A stretch of DNA of 64,000 nt from JAJFUV01 sp964561215 (GCA_964561215.1 CAZLOS010000008.1:1-64000), one strand, 5' to 3'. Shown: positions 9,430 to 18,566, counted from the stretch's first letter. Notes: generated by a model not told the origin, from the sequence alone. Program-made: numbers and translations.

Positions 9430-9913
9430 TTCAAGGATGGATGATGCCGGCCGCTGCCAAACACCCGTACGGGCACGGCCGGTTCGAGATCCTTACAGGC
9501 CTCGGCGTCCGCATGATCCTGACAGGCGCCGGTACGGCGATCTGCGTGCGATCGCTCGATCTTGTGGGCAGGACGCACGCGCCCCGCAAAGTTATGCTGT
9601 CTGGGCGCTGGTGCTCTCCATTGTCGTGAAAGCCTTTCTGTTCTGGTCCAAGTTTCACTTCGGGAGGAAGATCAACAGCGCGGCCCTGGCCGTGCCCGGC
9701 GTCGAGAAGTGCTACGCGCGCAAGACCGGCTTCAAGTACCACGTGGACATCCACCTGGAGGTGGACCCGCACATGACCGTCTGGGCCTCGCACGAAATCG
9801 CCACGGAAGTGCGGTTCAAGATCCGGAAGCAGTTGGACTGGGTTGCGGACGTGCTCGTGCACGTGGAGCCCCATCCGGAGCCTTCCGGCCGCGAGGAGGT
9901 TCAGACAGAATAA
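9430..9913 (+). pseudogene. Remnant of a cation diffusion facilitator (CDF) metal transporter
   Basis: Two pieces in different frames together resemble a CDF efflux protein. The first (about 9441-9590) has the CDF HPYGHGR motif and the following helix start (FEILTGLGV). The second, frame-shifted by about 9590, continues with YAVWALVLSIVVKAFLF, then jumps from RKINSAAL directly to AVPGVEKCYARKTG and the cytoplasmic domain HVDIHLEVDP to VADVLVHVEPHPEP. The N-terminal helices are missing, one frameshift is present, and the metal-binding helices after RKINSAAL are deleted. A working transporter is not possible. Confidence 0.75.
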
Positions 9914-9964
9914 TCCCGTTTGCGGCCGGCTGCCGCCACGTTACAATCGAGAGAGCTTCCATCC

Positions 9965-11698
9965 ATGGACAACCGGACTATAGCCGCGATGCTTTCCGAG
10001 ACGGCGGACCTGATGGAGATCGCCGGCGAGGATGCTTTCCGCATTCGCAGCTACCGCAACGCCGCCAATGTGATTGAAGGCTATCCGGAGCAGATTGCGG
10101 ACATCCTGCGCAACCCCGCGCGCAGCGTAACCGAGATCCCGGGCATCGGCAAGGGACTCGCGGCGGCCCTGGCCGAGATCGCCGCGCGCGGCAGTTTCGA
10201 GCGGCGCGACGAGATGCTGGCCAAATACCCGCCCACGGCCCTCGATCTTCTGAAAATCCAGGGCTTGGGACCGAAGAGCATCCGCGCGTTGTGGGAGCAC
10301 TACCGCGTGAGCACCATCGACGATCTGGAACGCGTGGCGCGCGAGCAGAAGCTGCGTGAGCTGCCGCGCATGGGCGCGAAACTCGAGGAGAAGGTTCTGC
10401 GCTCTATCGCCGCCTACCGCCAGAGTGCCGGGCGTTTCCTGCTGGACTTCGCCGACCGCGCCGCCGCCGGGTTGATCGCATACCTGAACGAGGCGGGCGG
10501 CATCGAAAAGATCACCGTCGCCGGAAGCCTTCGCCGCCGCAAAGAAACCGTGGGCGACGTGGACATTCTGGCCGCGGGTCCCGGGGCGCAGGCCGCCCTG
10601 GACCGTTTCGCGGCGTATCCGGACGTCAAGGAAGTGCTCGGCAAGGGCGAGAACAAGGCCAGCGCGAAGATTGGAACGGAAAACCTGCAGGTCGACCTGC
10701 GCGCCCTCCCCAACGAGAGCTTCGGGGCCGCGCTGCAGTACTTCAGCGGGAGCAAGGATCACAACGTCGCATTGCGTAACCGCGCCATCCGCATGGGCTT
10801 CAAGCTCAATGAGTATGGCCTCTTCCGCGCTTCGGATGAGGCCAGAATCGCAGGCGAATCGGAGGAGGAAGTCTACTCCCAACTCGGGCTGGCCTGGATT
10901 CCGCCCGAGCTGCGCGAAAACCAGGGCGAAATCGACGCCGCCGCCGAAGGCCGGCTGCCGCATCTTGTCGAACTCTCCGACATCCGCGGCGACCTGCACA
11001 TGCACACCACCGAAAGCGACGGGCGCGCGACGATGCTGGAGATGGCGGAGGCCGCGCGTGCGCTGGGCCACGAGTACATCGCCATCACGGATCACTCGAA
11101 GGCCCTGGCGATGGCCAACGGCCTGGACGAGGCGCGTGTGGTGGCCTTCGCCAAACACGTGCGCGAAGTGAATCGCGACGGGGCGGGCATCCGCATTTTC
11201 AGCGGCATCGAGTGCGACATACGCAAGGACGGCTCCATGGACCTGGCCGGCGACGCGCTGGCCGAGCTCGATTTCGTCATCGGCAGCATCCACAGCTCGA
11301 TGAGCCTGGAGGCCGACGCCATGACCGACCGTCTGCTGAAGGCCCTGGAATGCCCGTACCTGTGCGTCCTCGGCCACCCCACCGGCCGCGAACTGCTGCA
11401 CCGCGAAGCGTACTCGTACGACTTTGACCGCGTGGCCGGCGAGGCGGTGCGTCGCGGCGTGGCTTTCGAGATCAACTCGAGCCCCGCGCGGCTGGACCTG
11501 TACGCCGCGCTGATCCGCTCCGCCAAGGCGCACGGGGCGCGCTTTATGGTCTCCACCGATGCGCATCACCCGAAGCACCTGGCCGGCATCCACTTCGGCG
11601 TGTCCATGGCGCGGCGCGGCTGGCTCACCGCCGGCGACATCTGGAACACGCGTTCCCTCGACAAGTTCCTGGCGTTTCTGAAACAGAAGCGGAGTTAA
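9965..11698 (+). CDS. polX: DNA polymerase X family protein with PHP phosphoesterase domain
   Basis: This 577-residue repair polymerase has helix-hairpin-helix motifs (IPGIGKGLA about 58-66, IQGLGPKSI about 98-106). The nucleotidyltransfer site has GS at 187-188 and the catalytic DVD at 198-200. A C-terminal PHP domain carries GDLHMHTTESDG (about 342-353), AITDHS, and later the metal residues GHPTGR and STDAHHP. Bacterial PolX fills short gaps in base excision repair; the PHP domain adds a metal-dependent 3'-exonuclease or AP-endonuclease activity. The ATG at 9965 is preferred since the 8-kDa domain begins there. Confidence 0.9.
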   Translation: MDNRTIAAMLSETADLMEIAGEDAFRIRSYRNAANVIEGYPEQIADILRNPARSVTEIPGIGKGLAAALAEIAARGSFERRDEMLAKYPPTALDLLKIQGLGPKSIRALWEHYRVSTIDDLERVAREQKLRELPRMGAKLEEKVLRSIAAYRQSAGRFLLDFADRAAAGLIAYLNEAGGIEKITVAGSLRRRKETVGDVDILAAGPGAQAALDRFAAYPDVKEVLGKGENKASAKIGTENLQVDLRALPNESFGAALQYFSGSKDHNVALRNRAIRMGFKLNEYGLFRASDEARIAGESEEEVYSQLGLAWIPPELRENQGEIDAAAEGRLPHLVELSDIRGDLHMHTTESDGRATMLEMAEAARALGHEYIAITDHSKALAMANGLDEARVVAFAKHVREVNRDGAGIRIFSGIECDIRKDGSMDLAGDALAELDFVIGSIHSSMSLEADAMTDRLLKALECPYLCVLGHPTGRELLHREAYSYDFDRVAGEAVRRGVAFEINSSPARLDLYAALIRSAKAHGARFMVSTDAHHPKHLAGIHFGVSMARRGWLTAGDIWNTRSLDKFLAFLKQKRS

Positions 11699-11700
11699 AG

Positions 11701-12228
11701 ATGAAAGCGAAAATCCTGTCCAGCCGAGAGTGTCACGCAAACGCGGTCTTCTGCGTTCGGGATATACAGGCCATCGAGCCCGGCGGCGTGAAGATTCATC
11801 GCTACATCGTGCACCACCGCGGCTCGGCGGTGATCCTGCCGCTCGACGTGCGCGGCCGGATCCTGCTGGTCCGGCAGTACCGGCTGGCGGCGAGCCGGGA
11901 GATGTGGGAACTGCCCGCGGGACGCATCGACGAAGGGGAGACGCCGCTTCAGGCCGCGCGCCGGGAGTTGATCGAGGAAACCGGCCTCCGTGCAAAGAAG
12001 TGGAAAAAGCTGGTGGAATTTTATCCCAGCCCCGGATTCCTCAGCGAGAAGATGAATGTGTACCTGGCCTCGGGCCTGCGCATGGGCGACTCGAAGCCCA
12101 TGGATGACGAGCGCATAGAATGCCACTGGTTCACCGTTGCCGAACTGGATAGGCTGATCCGGGCGGGCAAGATCCTGGACGGCAAGACGCTTATCGGCTA
12201 CGCCGCCTGGCGCCGCTCGCCGCGTTAG
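11701..12228 (+). CDS. NUDIX hydrolase, ADP-ribose pyrophosphatase-like
   Basis: The 175-residue protein contains a full NUDIX box: G, then E after five residues, then REL-x-EE-x-G (starting GRIDEGETPL near residue 78), which binds the catalytic Mg2+. The preceding ILLVRQYR strand and the ELPAGRIDEGE context are those of ADP-ribose pyrophosphatases, which split ADP-ribose to AMP and ribose 5-phosphate. It follows polX by only 2 bp, so the two genes are probably cotranscribed, linking a repair enzyme to nucleotide clean-up. Confidence 0.85.
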   Translation: MKAKILSSRECHANAVFCVRDIQAIEPGGVKIHRYIVHHRGSAVILPLDVRGRILLVRQYRLAASREMWELPAGRIDEGETPLQAARRELIEETGLRAKKWKKLVEFYPSPGFLSEKMNVYLASGLRMGDSKPMDDERIECHWFTVAELDRLIRAGKILDGKTLIGYAAWRRSPR

Positions 12229-12252
12229 AGAGATTTCCCTGCCAGCAAGAAC

Positions 12253-12700
12253 TCACTCGCGCGGCATCCGGTCGGCCGCCGCCGGCAGCGCCGGAAATGG
12301 GGCGTGCGGCTCAAGTTGATACCAGTAGGCGAGGCTCGAATAGTCGTTTTCGTAATTGTTGGCGTGCCCGTGCTCGATGGTCCAGCGAATGGACTTGTCG
12401 AAGCGGATCGGATCGCGCAGGTACCAGCGGAACATGGAGACTTTTCCCCGGTACTTCTCGCCGCCCTTGTTCTCGCAAAGCAGGAATCCCGTGTATGGCC
12501 CGATGTACTCCGCGTCCGCACTGGCTCCACCTCCAAAGATCTCCTCGGTCCCCGTTCCGGTCCCAACTTGAGACGCGCCGGGTTTTGTCGTTCTCGATGA
12601 CGGTGATGGCGCGCGTGAACGGATCGAGATTCGCGAACGGGTCAGCCGCACCCGCAGGGAGCGCGGCGGCAACAGCGAGCAACATGACGGCCGGTTTCAT
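12253..12700 (-). pseudogene. Internally deleted, frameshifted DUF2961 protein gene
   Basis: The 5' part (from ATG 12700) encodes a signal peptide and the start of a DUF2961 protein up to RRVSSWDRNG. From about 12550 the matching sequence continues in another frame with the C-terminal DUF2961 part: EEIFGGGASADAEYIGP, VSMFRWYLRDPIRFD, TIEHGHANN and SSLAYWYQLEPH, ending at 12253. Roughly 200 residues that normally join these parts are absent. DUF2961 proteins are exported carbohydrate-active enzymes. Here the gene is dead, wedged between the NUDIX gene and rdgB. Confidence 0.75.
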
Positions 12701-12711
12701 GACTGAACCTT

Positions 12712-13323
12712 TCAATCACGGCTTGCATCGCGGCCTTTCGACAGCAGGTATTCCACCATGGCTTTCAGAGCCTGGCCGCGGTGGCTGACTTGTTGTTTTC
12801 GCTCGCCGGGGATTTCGGCGAACGTGCAGTTGAAGGGGGGGTAGAAGAACAGCGGGTCGTAGCCGAAGCCATCCGTACCGCGCGACGCTTCCAACATGCG
12901 CCCTTCCACCACGCCGCGGAATGTCCTCAGAAGCTTGCCTCGTTCGGCGAGCGCCGCCACGCACACGAACCGCGCCGTGCGGTCCGCTACTCCGGCCAGC
13001 CGTTCGAGCAGCAGCCGGTTGTTTTCGTTATCGTCCGCCAAGGGGCCCGCGTAACGCGCCGAACGGATGCCAGGCGCCCCATTGAGCGCATCCACCATCA
13101 ATCCGGAATCGTCCGCAAACAGCAAGCCGGGCGCGTGCATGCTGTAGTAAACGGCCTTGCCGGCGGCGTTCTCTTCAAACGTCGCGCCGGTTTCTTCGTA
13201 TGACGGAATGCCCTTGAATCCCTCCAGCGGCTCCGCGGACCAGGCTCCGGCGCTTAGCGCTTCAATGGCCAGACGGAACTCGCGCAGCTTGCCTTGGTTG
13301 GTTGTGGCGCAGTAGAGCTTCAT
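12712..13323 (-). CDS. rdgB: dITP/XTP pyrophosphatase (RdgB/HAM1)
   Basis: This 203-residue house-cleaning enzyme hydrolyses non-canonical purine triphosphates (dITP, XTP) to monophosphates. The N-terminal TTNQGKLREF motif (residues 7-16) holds the substrate phosphate. The FADDSGLMVDAL motif (about 69-80) gives the metal-binding Asp, and GAPGIRSARYAG follows. The late SHRGQAL motif is also conserved. Its ATG overlaps the rph stop in ATGA, the common rph-rdgB arrangement. Confidence 0.92.
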   Translation of the reverse strand: MKLYCATTNQGKLREFRLAIEALSAGAWSAEPLEGFKGIPSYEETGATFEENAAGKAVYYSMHAPGLLFADDSGLMVDALNGAPGIRSARYAGPLADDNENNRLLLERLAGVADRTARFVCVAALAERGKLLRTFRGVVEGRMLEASRGTDGFGYDPLFFYPPFNCTFAEIPGERKQQVSHRGQALKAMVEYLLSKGRDASRD

Positions 13324-14039
13324 TTCAGTGTCACGAACGACTTCTGTACGTCTACCAATTGCGCGATGGCCTTGCGTGCCAGGCTGAGCAGGCTGCCGAG
13401 CTGGTCGTCGTCAAAGGGCATGCGCTCGGCGGTGGCCTGTACTTCGACCATCCGCCCGGAGCCCGTCATCACCACGTTCATGTCGACGTCGGCCCGGGAG
13501 TCTTCGTCGTAGCAGAGGTCCGCCAGCGGGCTACCGCCGACGATGCCCACGCTGATGGCCGCCACGTAATCGAGCAGAGGCAGCCGGGGAAGCCTTCCGT
13601 AGTCCACCACCTGTTTGAGCGCCAAGCCCAAGGCCACGAAGGCGCCGGTGATGGAAGCCGTGCGCGTGCCGCCGTCGGCCTGCAGGACATCGCAATCGAC
13701 GATCACGGTCCGTTCGCCGAGCGCCGCCATGTCCACCACTGCACGCAGGCTGCGCCCGATCAGCCGCTGAATCTCGTGCGTGCGTCCCGAAGGCCTGCCT
13801 TTGTTCACTTCCCGCGGGGTACGCGTCATGGTGGCGCGCGGCAGCATCGAATACTCGGCTGTTACCCAACCCTTGCCGCTGCCGCGCAGAAACGCCGGAA
13901 CCGTCTCCTCGACGGTGGCGGCGCACAGCACCCGCGTCTGGCCCACTTCGATCAGGGCCGAGCCTTCGGCGGTCATCAAGTAACCGGGAGTGATTCTCAC
14001 CGGGCGGATCTCGTCCGGTTTTCGCTGGTCGATTCGCAT
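13320..14039 (-). CDS. rph: Ribonuclease PH
   Basis: RNase PH trims tRNA 3' ends by phosphorolysis. The 239-residue length fits the family. Visible motifs are RPVRITPGYL at the start, GQTRVLCAATVEE, AEYSMLPRAT, the RNA- and phosphate-binding GRPSGRTHEIQRLIGRSLR (about 85-103), and DCDVLQADGGTRTASITGA (about 117-135). The ATG at 14039 is chosen because the conserved N-terminus MRIDQRKPDE starts there. Confidence 0.94.
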   Translation of the reverse strand: MRIDQRKPDEIRPVRITPGYLMTAEGSALIEVGQTRVLCAATVEETVPAFLRGSGKGWVTAEYSMLPRATMTRTPREVNKGRPSGRTHEIQRLIGRSLRAVVDMAALGERTVIVDCDVLQADGGTRTASITGAFVALGLALKQVVDYGRLPRLPLLDYVAAISVGIVGGSPLADLCYDEDSRADVDMNVVMTGSGRMVEVQATAERMPFDDDQLGSLLSLARKAIAQLVDVQKSFVTLK

Positions 14040-14041
14040 CT

Positions 14042-14179
14042 TCACTTCGATTTCACCACCGCGTAGAACAACAGGAGCAGCAACACCATGCCGGAGATCA
14101 AAAGAATGATGCACGGTATGCCGCTTGTCGCAGGTCCGGTTTTTTTCTTTTTCGGTTGTACAGGCTTGAACTTCGCCAT
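14042..14179 (-). CDS. Small single-span membrane protein
   Basis: A 45-residue open frame starts at 14179 with a GGAAGG ribosome-binding site 12 nt upstream. It encodes a Lys-rich N-terminus (KPVQPKKKKTG), then one transmembrane helix (about 22-41) and a short tail. Its stop is 2 bp from the rph start, so it is likely the first gene of a small-protein-rph-rdgB operon. Function unknown; membrane anchoring with the Lys-rich part in the cytoplasm is inferred from charge. Confidence 0.6.
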   Translation of the reverse strand: MAKFKPVQPKKKKTGPATSGIPCIILLISGMVLLLLLFYAVVKSK

Positions 14180-14220
14180 GAATGGACTTCCTTCCCGCTT
14201 CTGTGAACGGCGCCCTGCCT

Positions 14221-16107
14221 TTAGCGCCGCAGCCTGTTCAGCGCCGCGGCCGCCTCGTGGAAGAACGCCTCCAGGGCCGCCAGCGTCGCATCCGACAGGT
14301 CGCTGAGAGTGATGCTTACCACCGGGCGGCCTCTTTCGGCCAGCGCGATTTGCGTGGCCAGATACTGCGCCCGGTGGTACGCCGCCTCGATGGGGTTCGC
14401 CGGTGCGCGCTCGCCTTTTTCCGCCAGCAGCACCGTCGAGAAGCAACGGCCCCTTCCAATGATCATCTCATGATAAGAGTGGTTCATTGCCGGTCCTTCG
14501 TAAATGTCCACCGGCATCTTGAGCCGCGCGCGGAACAACTCCTCGCCGGCGCGGTCGAGGAGTTTGCGCAACGCGCGGCCTTGTTGTGAGTAACGCGTGT
14601 CGCCGAAGAATGTCAGCTCGCCGTAATCCACCTTGCGTTCCGCTGCGAGCGAACCGAGCAAAGCGGCGTACACCTCGCTGGCCCGGCGGGAAGGTGCGGA
14701 TTCCGCTCCCGGTATCGTGTCGTAGTGCAGTGTAATGCACGTGCGGAAGCGCGACTGGTACGGGGTCTCCGCCATCCGGCGCCACTCCCTGGTCCTTTCG
14801 ATGCCGCCGGCCTTGATCGCCTCACGGTGCAGTTTCCCGGCGATGCTCTTGTAAAGTTCCACTCCCGGCTGGGTCACAAAATTCACGCCCCGCAGGCATG
14901 CCATGCCGAAGACCGTGTAATGGATGAACTGCATGTAGGCGGACAGCGGCGTGCTCGCGGGCAGGCTCAGCACCGCACCCGGATACCCCGCGCGGCGCAG
15001 CAGCGCGATCTTGCGCGCCTCCGGATGCGGGCTGCCGCGCTGCTCGACGGCAAGGAAGATCCGGTCCTGCAGCGGATCCTTGGGCGGCCGGTAGTTGGCC
15101 AGTTTGGGTTTCTCCCCGATGATGATCTTGATACCGGGATATCCAGCCTTGCCCAGGCTCTCTTCGAAATCCTGCTTTGTCCAGACGGCCGCGCCCTGCC
15201 AGGCCTTGGGAAGCAGCAGCGTCGCCATTGCGCGCCCGGAAGCCGATTGCGTGTGGAGAAACGCGGCCAGCCGCCATGCTTTCAAAACACACTCTTCGCT
15301 CAAGCACGCTCCGGCGATCCACTCGCGCAGATCGATCCCACAGAGAGCCAGCGGATAAAGGCTGCCCCGGGTGAGCGGTGCGCTGTGCCGTCCGGAAGTC
15401 GAACTCCCACCGTCCATCTGGAGGCCCACCATGCGATAGCCGCGCGCGCGCGCGAACTGGTCGAGTAGCGATCCGCCCAAGGCCATCGCCAGGAAATTCG
15501 CCCGCGGCGCCACCTTGTAACGGCCGTAGAGCGCTTCGAGGCGCTCCAGGTTCACGACGGGCTCGAAGGATGTCATGCCCAGCGCCATGCCGACAACCAG
15601 CGAGCTGCGCAGGATTTCCGGCATCCTCAGATGGGTGCGCGTCTGGATGTCTTCGAAGATGCCGCGGAGTTTGGAGGGATCCGTGGAATCCAGGACATAG
15701 CACCGCGGGGCACGCTTGAGAAGCCCGGCAGCGATGTAGGTGGACTTATCCTCGGCCGAGCCGCCCATGCCGGCCCAAATCAGGAAGCGCAGCGGGGCGC
15801 GATGCGCTTCGCGAATGGCTGCGCGGGCTTCATCGATTTCCCGCTCGATCATGGCGGGCCATTCGGCGTGGTGCTGGGCTTGCCAGGCAAGGCTGAAGAC
15901 GCCGTAGCCGTTCCGGGCGACGCGGCCCTTCGAGTCGATCTCCATGCCCAGGCCGATCAGTGGATTCTTCTTGGGATCGAGAGAATCGAGTCCCTTTCGC
16001 CTCACCCGCGAATCCAGTACCCGCAGCCGGTCCAGGACGCTGTTGGCGAGAAAAGTCTGGTAAGGGGCTTCCGAGGACGGCTGATCGTGGTACAGCGAAA
16101 GAAGCAC
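14221..16107 (-). CDS. Divergent glucose-6-phosphate isomerase-like SIS protein
   Basis: This 628-residue protein shows signs of the phosphoglucose isomerase/SIS fold: a GMGGSAED loop (about 113-120) comparable to the GIGGS phosphate loop of isomerases, VLDSTDP, and later glycine-rich segments such as MALGGSLLD. The protein is longer than classical PGI (about 450-550) and most of the family's catalytic signatures are not recognisable to me. It may interconvert phosphosugars. Alternatives are an isomerase half of a transaldolase/isomerase fusion or another SIS protein. Confidence 0.5.
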   Translation of the reverse strand: MLLSLYHDQPSSEAPYQTFLANSVLDRLRVLDSRVRRKGLDSLDPKKNPLIGLGMEIDSKGRVARNGYGVFSLAWQAQHHAEWPAMIEREIDEARAAIREAHRAPLRFLIWAGMGGSAEDKSTYIAAGLLKRAPRCYVLDSTDPSKLRGIFEDIQTRTHLRMPEILRSSLVVGMALGMTSFEPVVNLERLEALYGRYKVAPRANFLAMALGGSLLDQFARARGYRMVGLQMDGGSSTSGRHSAPLTRGSLYPLALCGIDLREWIAGACLSEECVLKAWRLAAFLHTQSASGRAMATLLLPKAWQGAAVWTKQDFEESLGKAGYPGIKIIIGEKPKLANYRPPKDPLQDRIFLAVEQRGSPHPEARKIALLRRAGYPGAVLSLPASTPLSAYMQFIHYTVFGMACLRGVNFVTQPGVELYKSIAGKLHREAIKAGGIERTREWRRMAETPYQSRFRTCITLHYDTIPGAESAPSRRASEVYAALLGSLAAERKVDYGELTFFGDTRYSQQGRALRKLLDRAGEELFRARLKMPVDIYEGPAMNHSYHEMIIGRGRCFSTVLLAEKGERAPANPIEAAYHRAQYLATQIALAERGRPVVSITLSDLSDATLAALEAFFHEAAAALNRLRR

Positions 16108-16163
16108 CTAATCGTTTTAGCACAGCGGGGATAGTTTCGCGCCTGGCTGCTAAAATCTCATAT

Positions 16164-18272
16164 ATGGGCAGCTTGCCCGCCAACGGGCCGCGATCGCAGG
16201 CCCGTTTCCTGGAGTTTTCGTTGCTGGGCCTGGTGGCCAGCGGCTATCTGGCTGTGGTGGGGTCCGGATTCCTCGACCTGCCGACGGTAGTCCTGGCCGG
16301 CGCCGCATTACTGCTGCGCGCGCTGCTGATCGCCGGGCTTGTGCGCTTCCGTGTTTCCGGGCGCGCCGTGACGGCGGCGACCGCCGCCTACATAGGCTTC
16401 TATCCCATCGACTATCTCTTTCTCACGCGCGAATTCCTGGGCGCCACCGTTCACCTGGTTTTCTTCGTAGCCGCGATGAAGGTTCTCACGGCCACCGGCC
16501 ACCGCGATTGCTTTTGGGTGAAGGTGATCGCTCTGCTCGAACTGCTGGCGGCAAGCGTGCTTTCACCGAACCTCAACTTTTTTCTCTTTCTGGCGGCCTT
16601 CCTGATCTTCGCCGTGGCAACCCTTTCGAGCAGCGAAGTGCAACGCTCGGCGGAATGCGCCGGGCGCGTGGCGCGCAACGGTCGGCGGGTCCTTTCGTGG
16701 CGCCTGGCCGGCGTTTCACTGGTCATCTCCATGGGCGCCCTGGCGCTCACCGCCGGGATGTTCTTCGTGCTGCCGCGCACCGCGCGCGCCGCGTTCCGTC
16801 ACCTGGTGCCGGACCGGTATCGCGTGCCGGGCTTCTCCAACCAGATCGTGCTGGGCGAAGGCGCACAGCTTCCAAGCGCCCGCACTCCCATCATGCACGT
16901 GCGGTTCTTTACTCCCGGCCGTTACGACGGGCTCAAATGGCGCGGCGAAGCGCTGCGCGAGTTCGACGGCAAGCGCTGGTACAATCCGCCTGGCGGCGAC
17001 AGCGTGTTGCGGATGTCCCCTTCGCCGCTGCAACTGGTCAGCGACGATCAGCGCCGTGTGCGCGGGCGCCGGGCCTCCTACGAGGTGCATCTGCGCGCGA
17101 CCGGTTCGGACGTTTTGTTTTTCGCCGGCGTTCCGGAGTTTCTGGAAGTGCACCTGCCGATGGTCATCCGCACGGCTTCCGGCGGCTATCGCAGCGCCGA
17201 AGGCACATCGGAGGGGTTGCGCTACGGCGTGTACAGTTACCTGGACGCCGGCGTGCCGAGCGATGCGTCGCCGCTCCCGATCGGGGAACGCCAGCTTCAC
17301 ATCAAACTGCCGCAGCCCGATGCGCGCGTCGTCGCGTTGACCCGGGGCATCACGGCCGGAGCGCGCACCGACAGCTCCCGAGCCCAGGCAATTGAAGATT
17401 ACCTGCACGCCAACTACACCTACACCACTGAGATCGAAGACGCCCCGTCCGCCGATCCCATCGCCCATTTCCTGATCGAAAGCCGCCGTGGCCACTGCGA
17501 GTACTTCGCCAGCTCCATGGCCGTCATGTTGCGCTACCTGGGCATTCCGGCGCGCGTCGCCACCGGTTTTCAGAGCGGAGTATACAATCCCGTAAGCGGC
17601 TGGTACCTGATCCGCGCCTCGGACGCGCACAGTTGGGTGGAAGTTTGGCTGGAAGGACGCGGCTGGACTACTTTCGACCCGACGCCTCCCGATCCGTCCG
17701 CGCGGACGAACTCGCTGTGGACCCGCACGCTGCTCTATCTGGATGCCGCCGAGACATTCTGGCAGGACTGGGTGCTGAGCTACGATCTGGATCGCCAGCT
17801 TGTGCTCGCCACGCGCATGGAAGAATCCGGCCGCCTGGCCGGATCCAGCTGGCCCACCCGCGCCGGCGCCCGCATGCGCGCCTGGGGGGAGGCGGTTGTA
17901 TCGTTGGGCCGGCGTTTCGGCCTGGTTGTGCTCGCCGCCGCAGCCCTGGCAGTTCTGCTCTACCGCGTGGGACCGGGCCTCTGGCGGCGTCTCAGAACCG
18001 AATGGCGGATCCGGAACCTGGACCGGGGCACGGCGCAGGCGTCGGACGCGACACTGCTGTACCAACGCATGCTGCGCGTTCTGGACCGCCGCGGCATCGA
18101 GAAACCGTCGTCGGCGACGCCCACGGAGTTCGCCGGCATGGTTGGTGGCAAGGAGCTATCGGAAGTGGTTGCGCATATCACCGACGCCTATCACGATCTG
18201 CGTTTCGGCGGCCGGCCCGAGGCGGCGCCGCGCCTGATTGCATTGCTCGATCGACTCGAACACACACGTTGA
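16164..18272 (+). CDS. DUF3488/transglutaminase-like membrane protein (TgpA type)
   Basis: The 702-residue protein begins with several hydrophobic helices (the DUF3488 region, residues 10-200) and ends with a periplasmic transglutaminase-like domain plus another helix near 590 and a DUF4129-like C-terminal domain. The catalytic triad is visible: Cys in RRGHCEYFASS (about 445), His in SDAHSWVEVW (about 487) and Asp in TTFDPTPP (about 503). Related proteins (TgpA) act at the cell envelope, but their substrates are not settled. ATG 16164 is preferred over much longer upstream frames overlapping the opposite gene. Confidence 0.85.
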   Translation: MGSLPANGPRSQARFLEFSLLGLVASGYLAVVGSGFLDLPTVVLAGAALLLRALLIAGLVRFRVSGRAVTAATAAYIGFYPIDYLFLTREFLGATVHLVFFVAAMKVLTATGHRDCFWVKVIALLELLAASVLSPNLNFFLFLAAFLIFAVATLSSSEVQRSAECAGRVARNGRRVLSWRLAGVSLVISMGALALTAGMFFVLPRTARAAFRHLVPDRYRVPGFSNQIVLGEGAQLPSARTPIMHVRFFTPGRYDGLKWRGEALREFDGKRWYNPPGGDSVLRMSPSPLQLVSDDQRRVRGRRASYEVHLRATGSDVLFFAGVPEFLEVHLPMVIRTASGGYRSAEGTSEGLRYGVYSYLDAGVPSDASPLPIGERQLHIKLPQPDARVVALTRGITAGARTDSSRAQAIEDYLHANYTYTTEIEDAPSADPIAHFLIESRRGHCEYFASSMAVMLRYLGIPARVATGFQSGVYNPVSGWYLIRASDAHSWVEVWLEGRGWTTFDPTPPDPSARTNSLWTRTLLYLDAAETFWQDWVLSYDLDRQLVLATRMEESGRLAGSSWPTRAGARMRAWGEAVVSLGRRFGLVVLAAAALAVLLYRVGPGLWRRLRTEWRIRNLDRGTAQASDATLLYQRMLRVLDRRGIEKPSSATPTEFAGMVGGKELSEVVAHITDAYHDLRFGGRPEAAPRLIALLDRLEHTR

Positions 18273-18288
18273 AGAATGCAGTCTTGAC

Positions 18289-18305
18289 GCCCGGCGGATC
18301 CGGGC
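18289..18305 (+). terminator. Possible weak intrinsic terminator after the transglutaminase gene
   Basis: GCCCGG (18289-18294) pairs with CCGGGC (18300-18305) across a 5-nt loop, followed by only TTT. The stem is short and GC-only, the U-tract poor; it may end or only slow transcription before the next small gene. Confidence 0.3.
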
Positions 18306-18347
18306 TTTAAATATAGTCAGCGACGCACTCGCGAGAAGGGAGAGGCC

Positions 18348-18566
18348 ATGGACATGGCTGACGCAGAGCGTCTTAACCTGGGTGGCGAACAGCTAGCGAT
18401 ATTAGCCGAGCTGTTGGAATCCGAACGTACACGACTGCTGGTGGAAATCCGCCATACGGATCACAGAAGCTATCGTGACCAACTGCGCTCCAGAATGAAT
18501 GTCGTGGAGCAGTTGCTGGACCGGGTCTTCAGAAGTCGTTCGGAATCGACCGAAGCTGCTGCATAG
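18348..18566 (+). CDS. Small hypothetical helical protein
   Basis: A 72-residue frame starts at 18348 after a good GAAGGGAGAGG site. The product is rich in Glu, Arg and Leu with long predicted helices (AILAELLESERTRLLVEIRH and RNVVEQLLDRVF-type stretches) and no membrane segment. I do not recognise the family; the helical hairpin pattern would suit a small dimeric or adaptor protein. Its 3' end overlaps the 3' end of the convergent flxA-like gene by 38 bp. Confidence 0.55.
   Translation: MDMADAERLNLGGEQLAILAELLESERTRLLVEIRHTDHRSYRDQLRSRMNVVEQLLDRVFRSRSESTEAAA

Noticed and set aside
9941..11995. Long minus-strand frame of 684 codons
   Set aside because: It is antisense to polX and the NUDIX gene; it has no recognisable domain.
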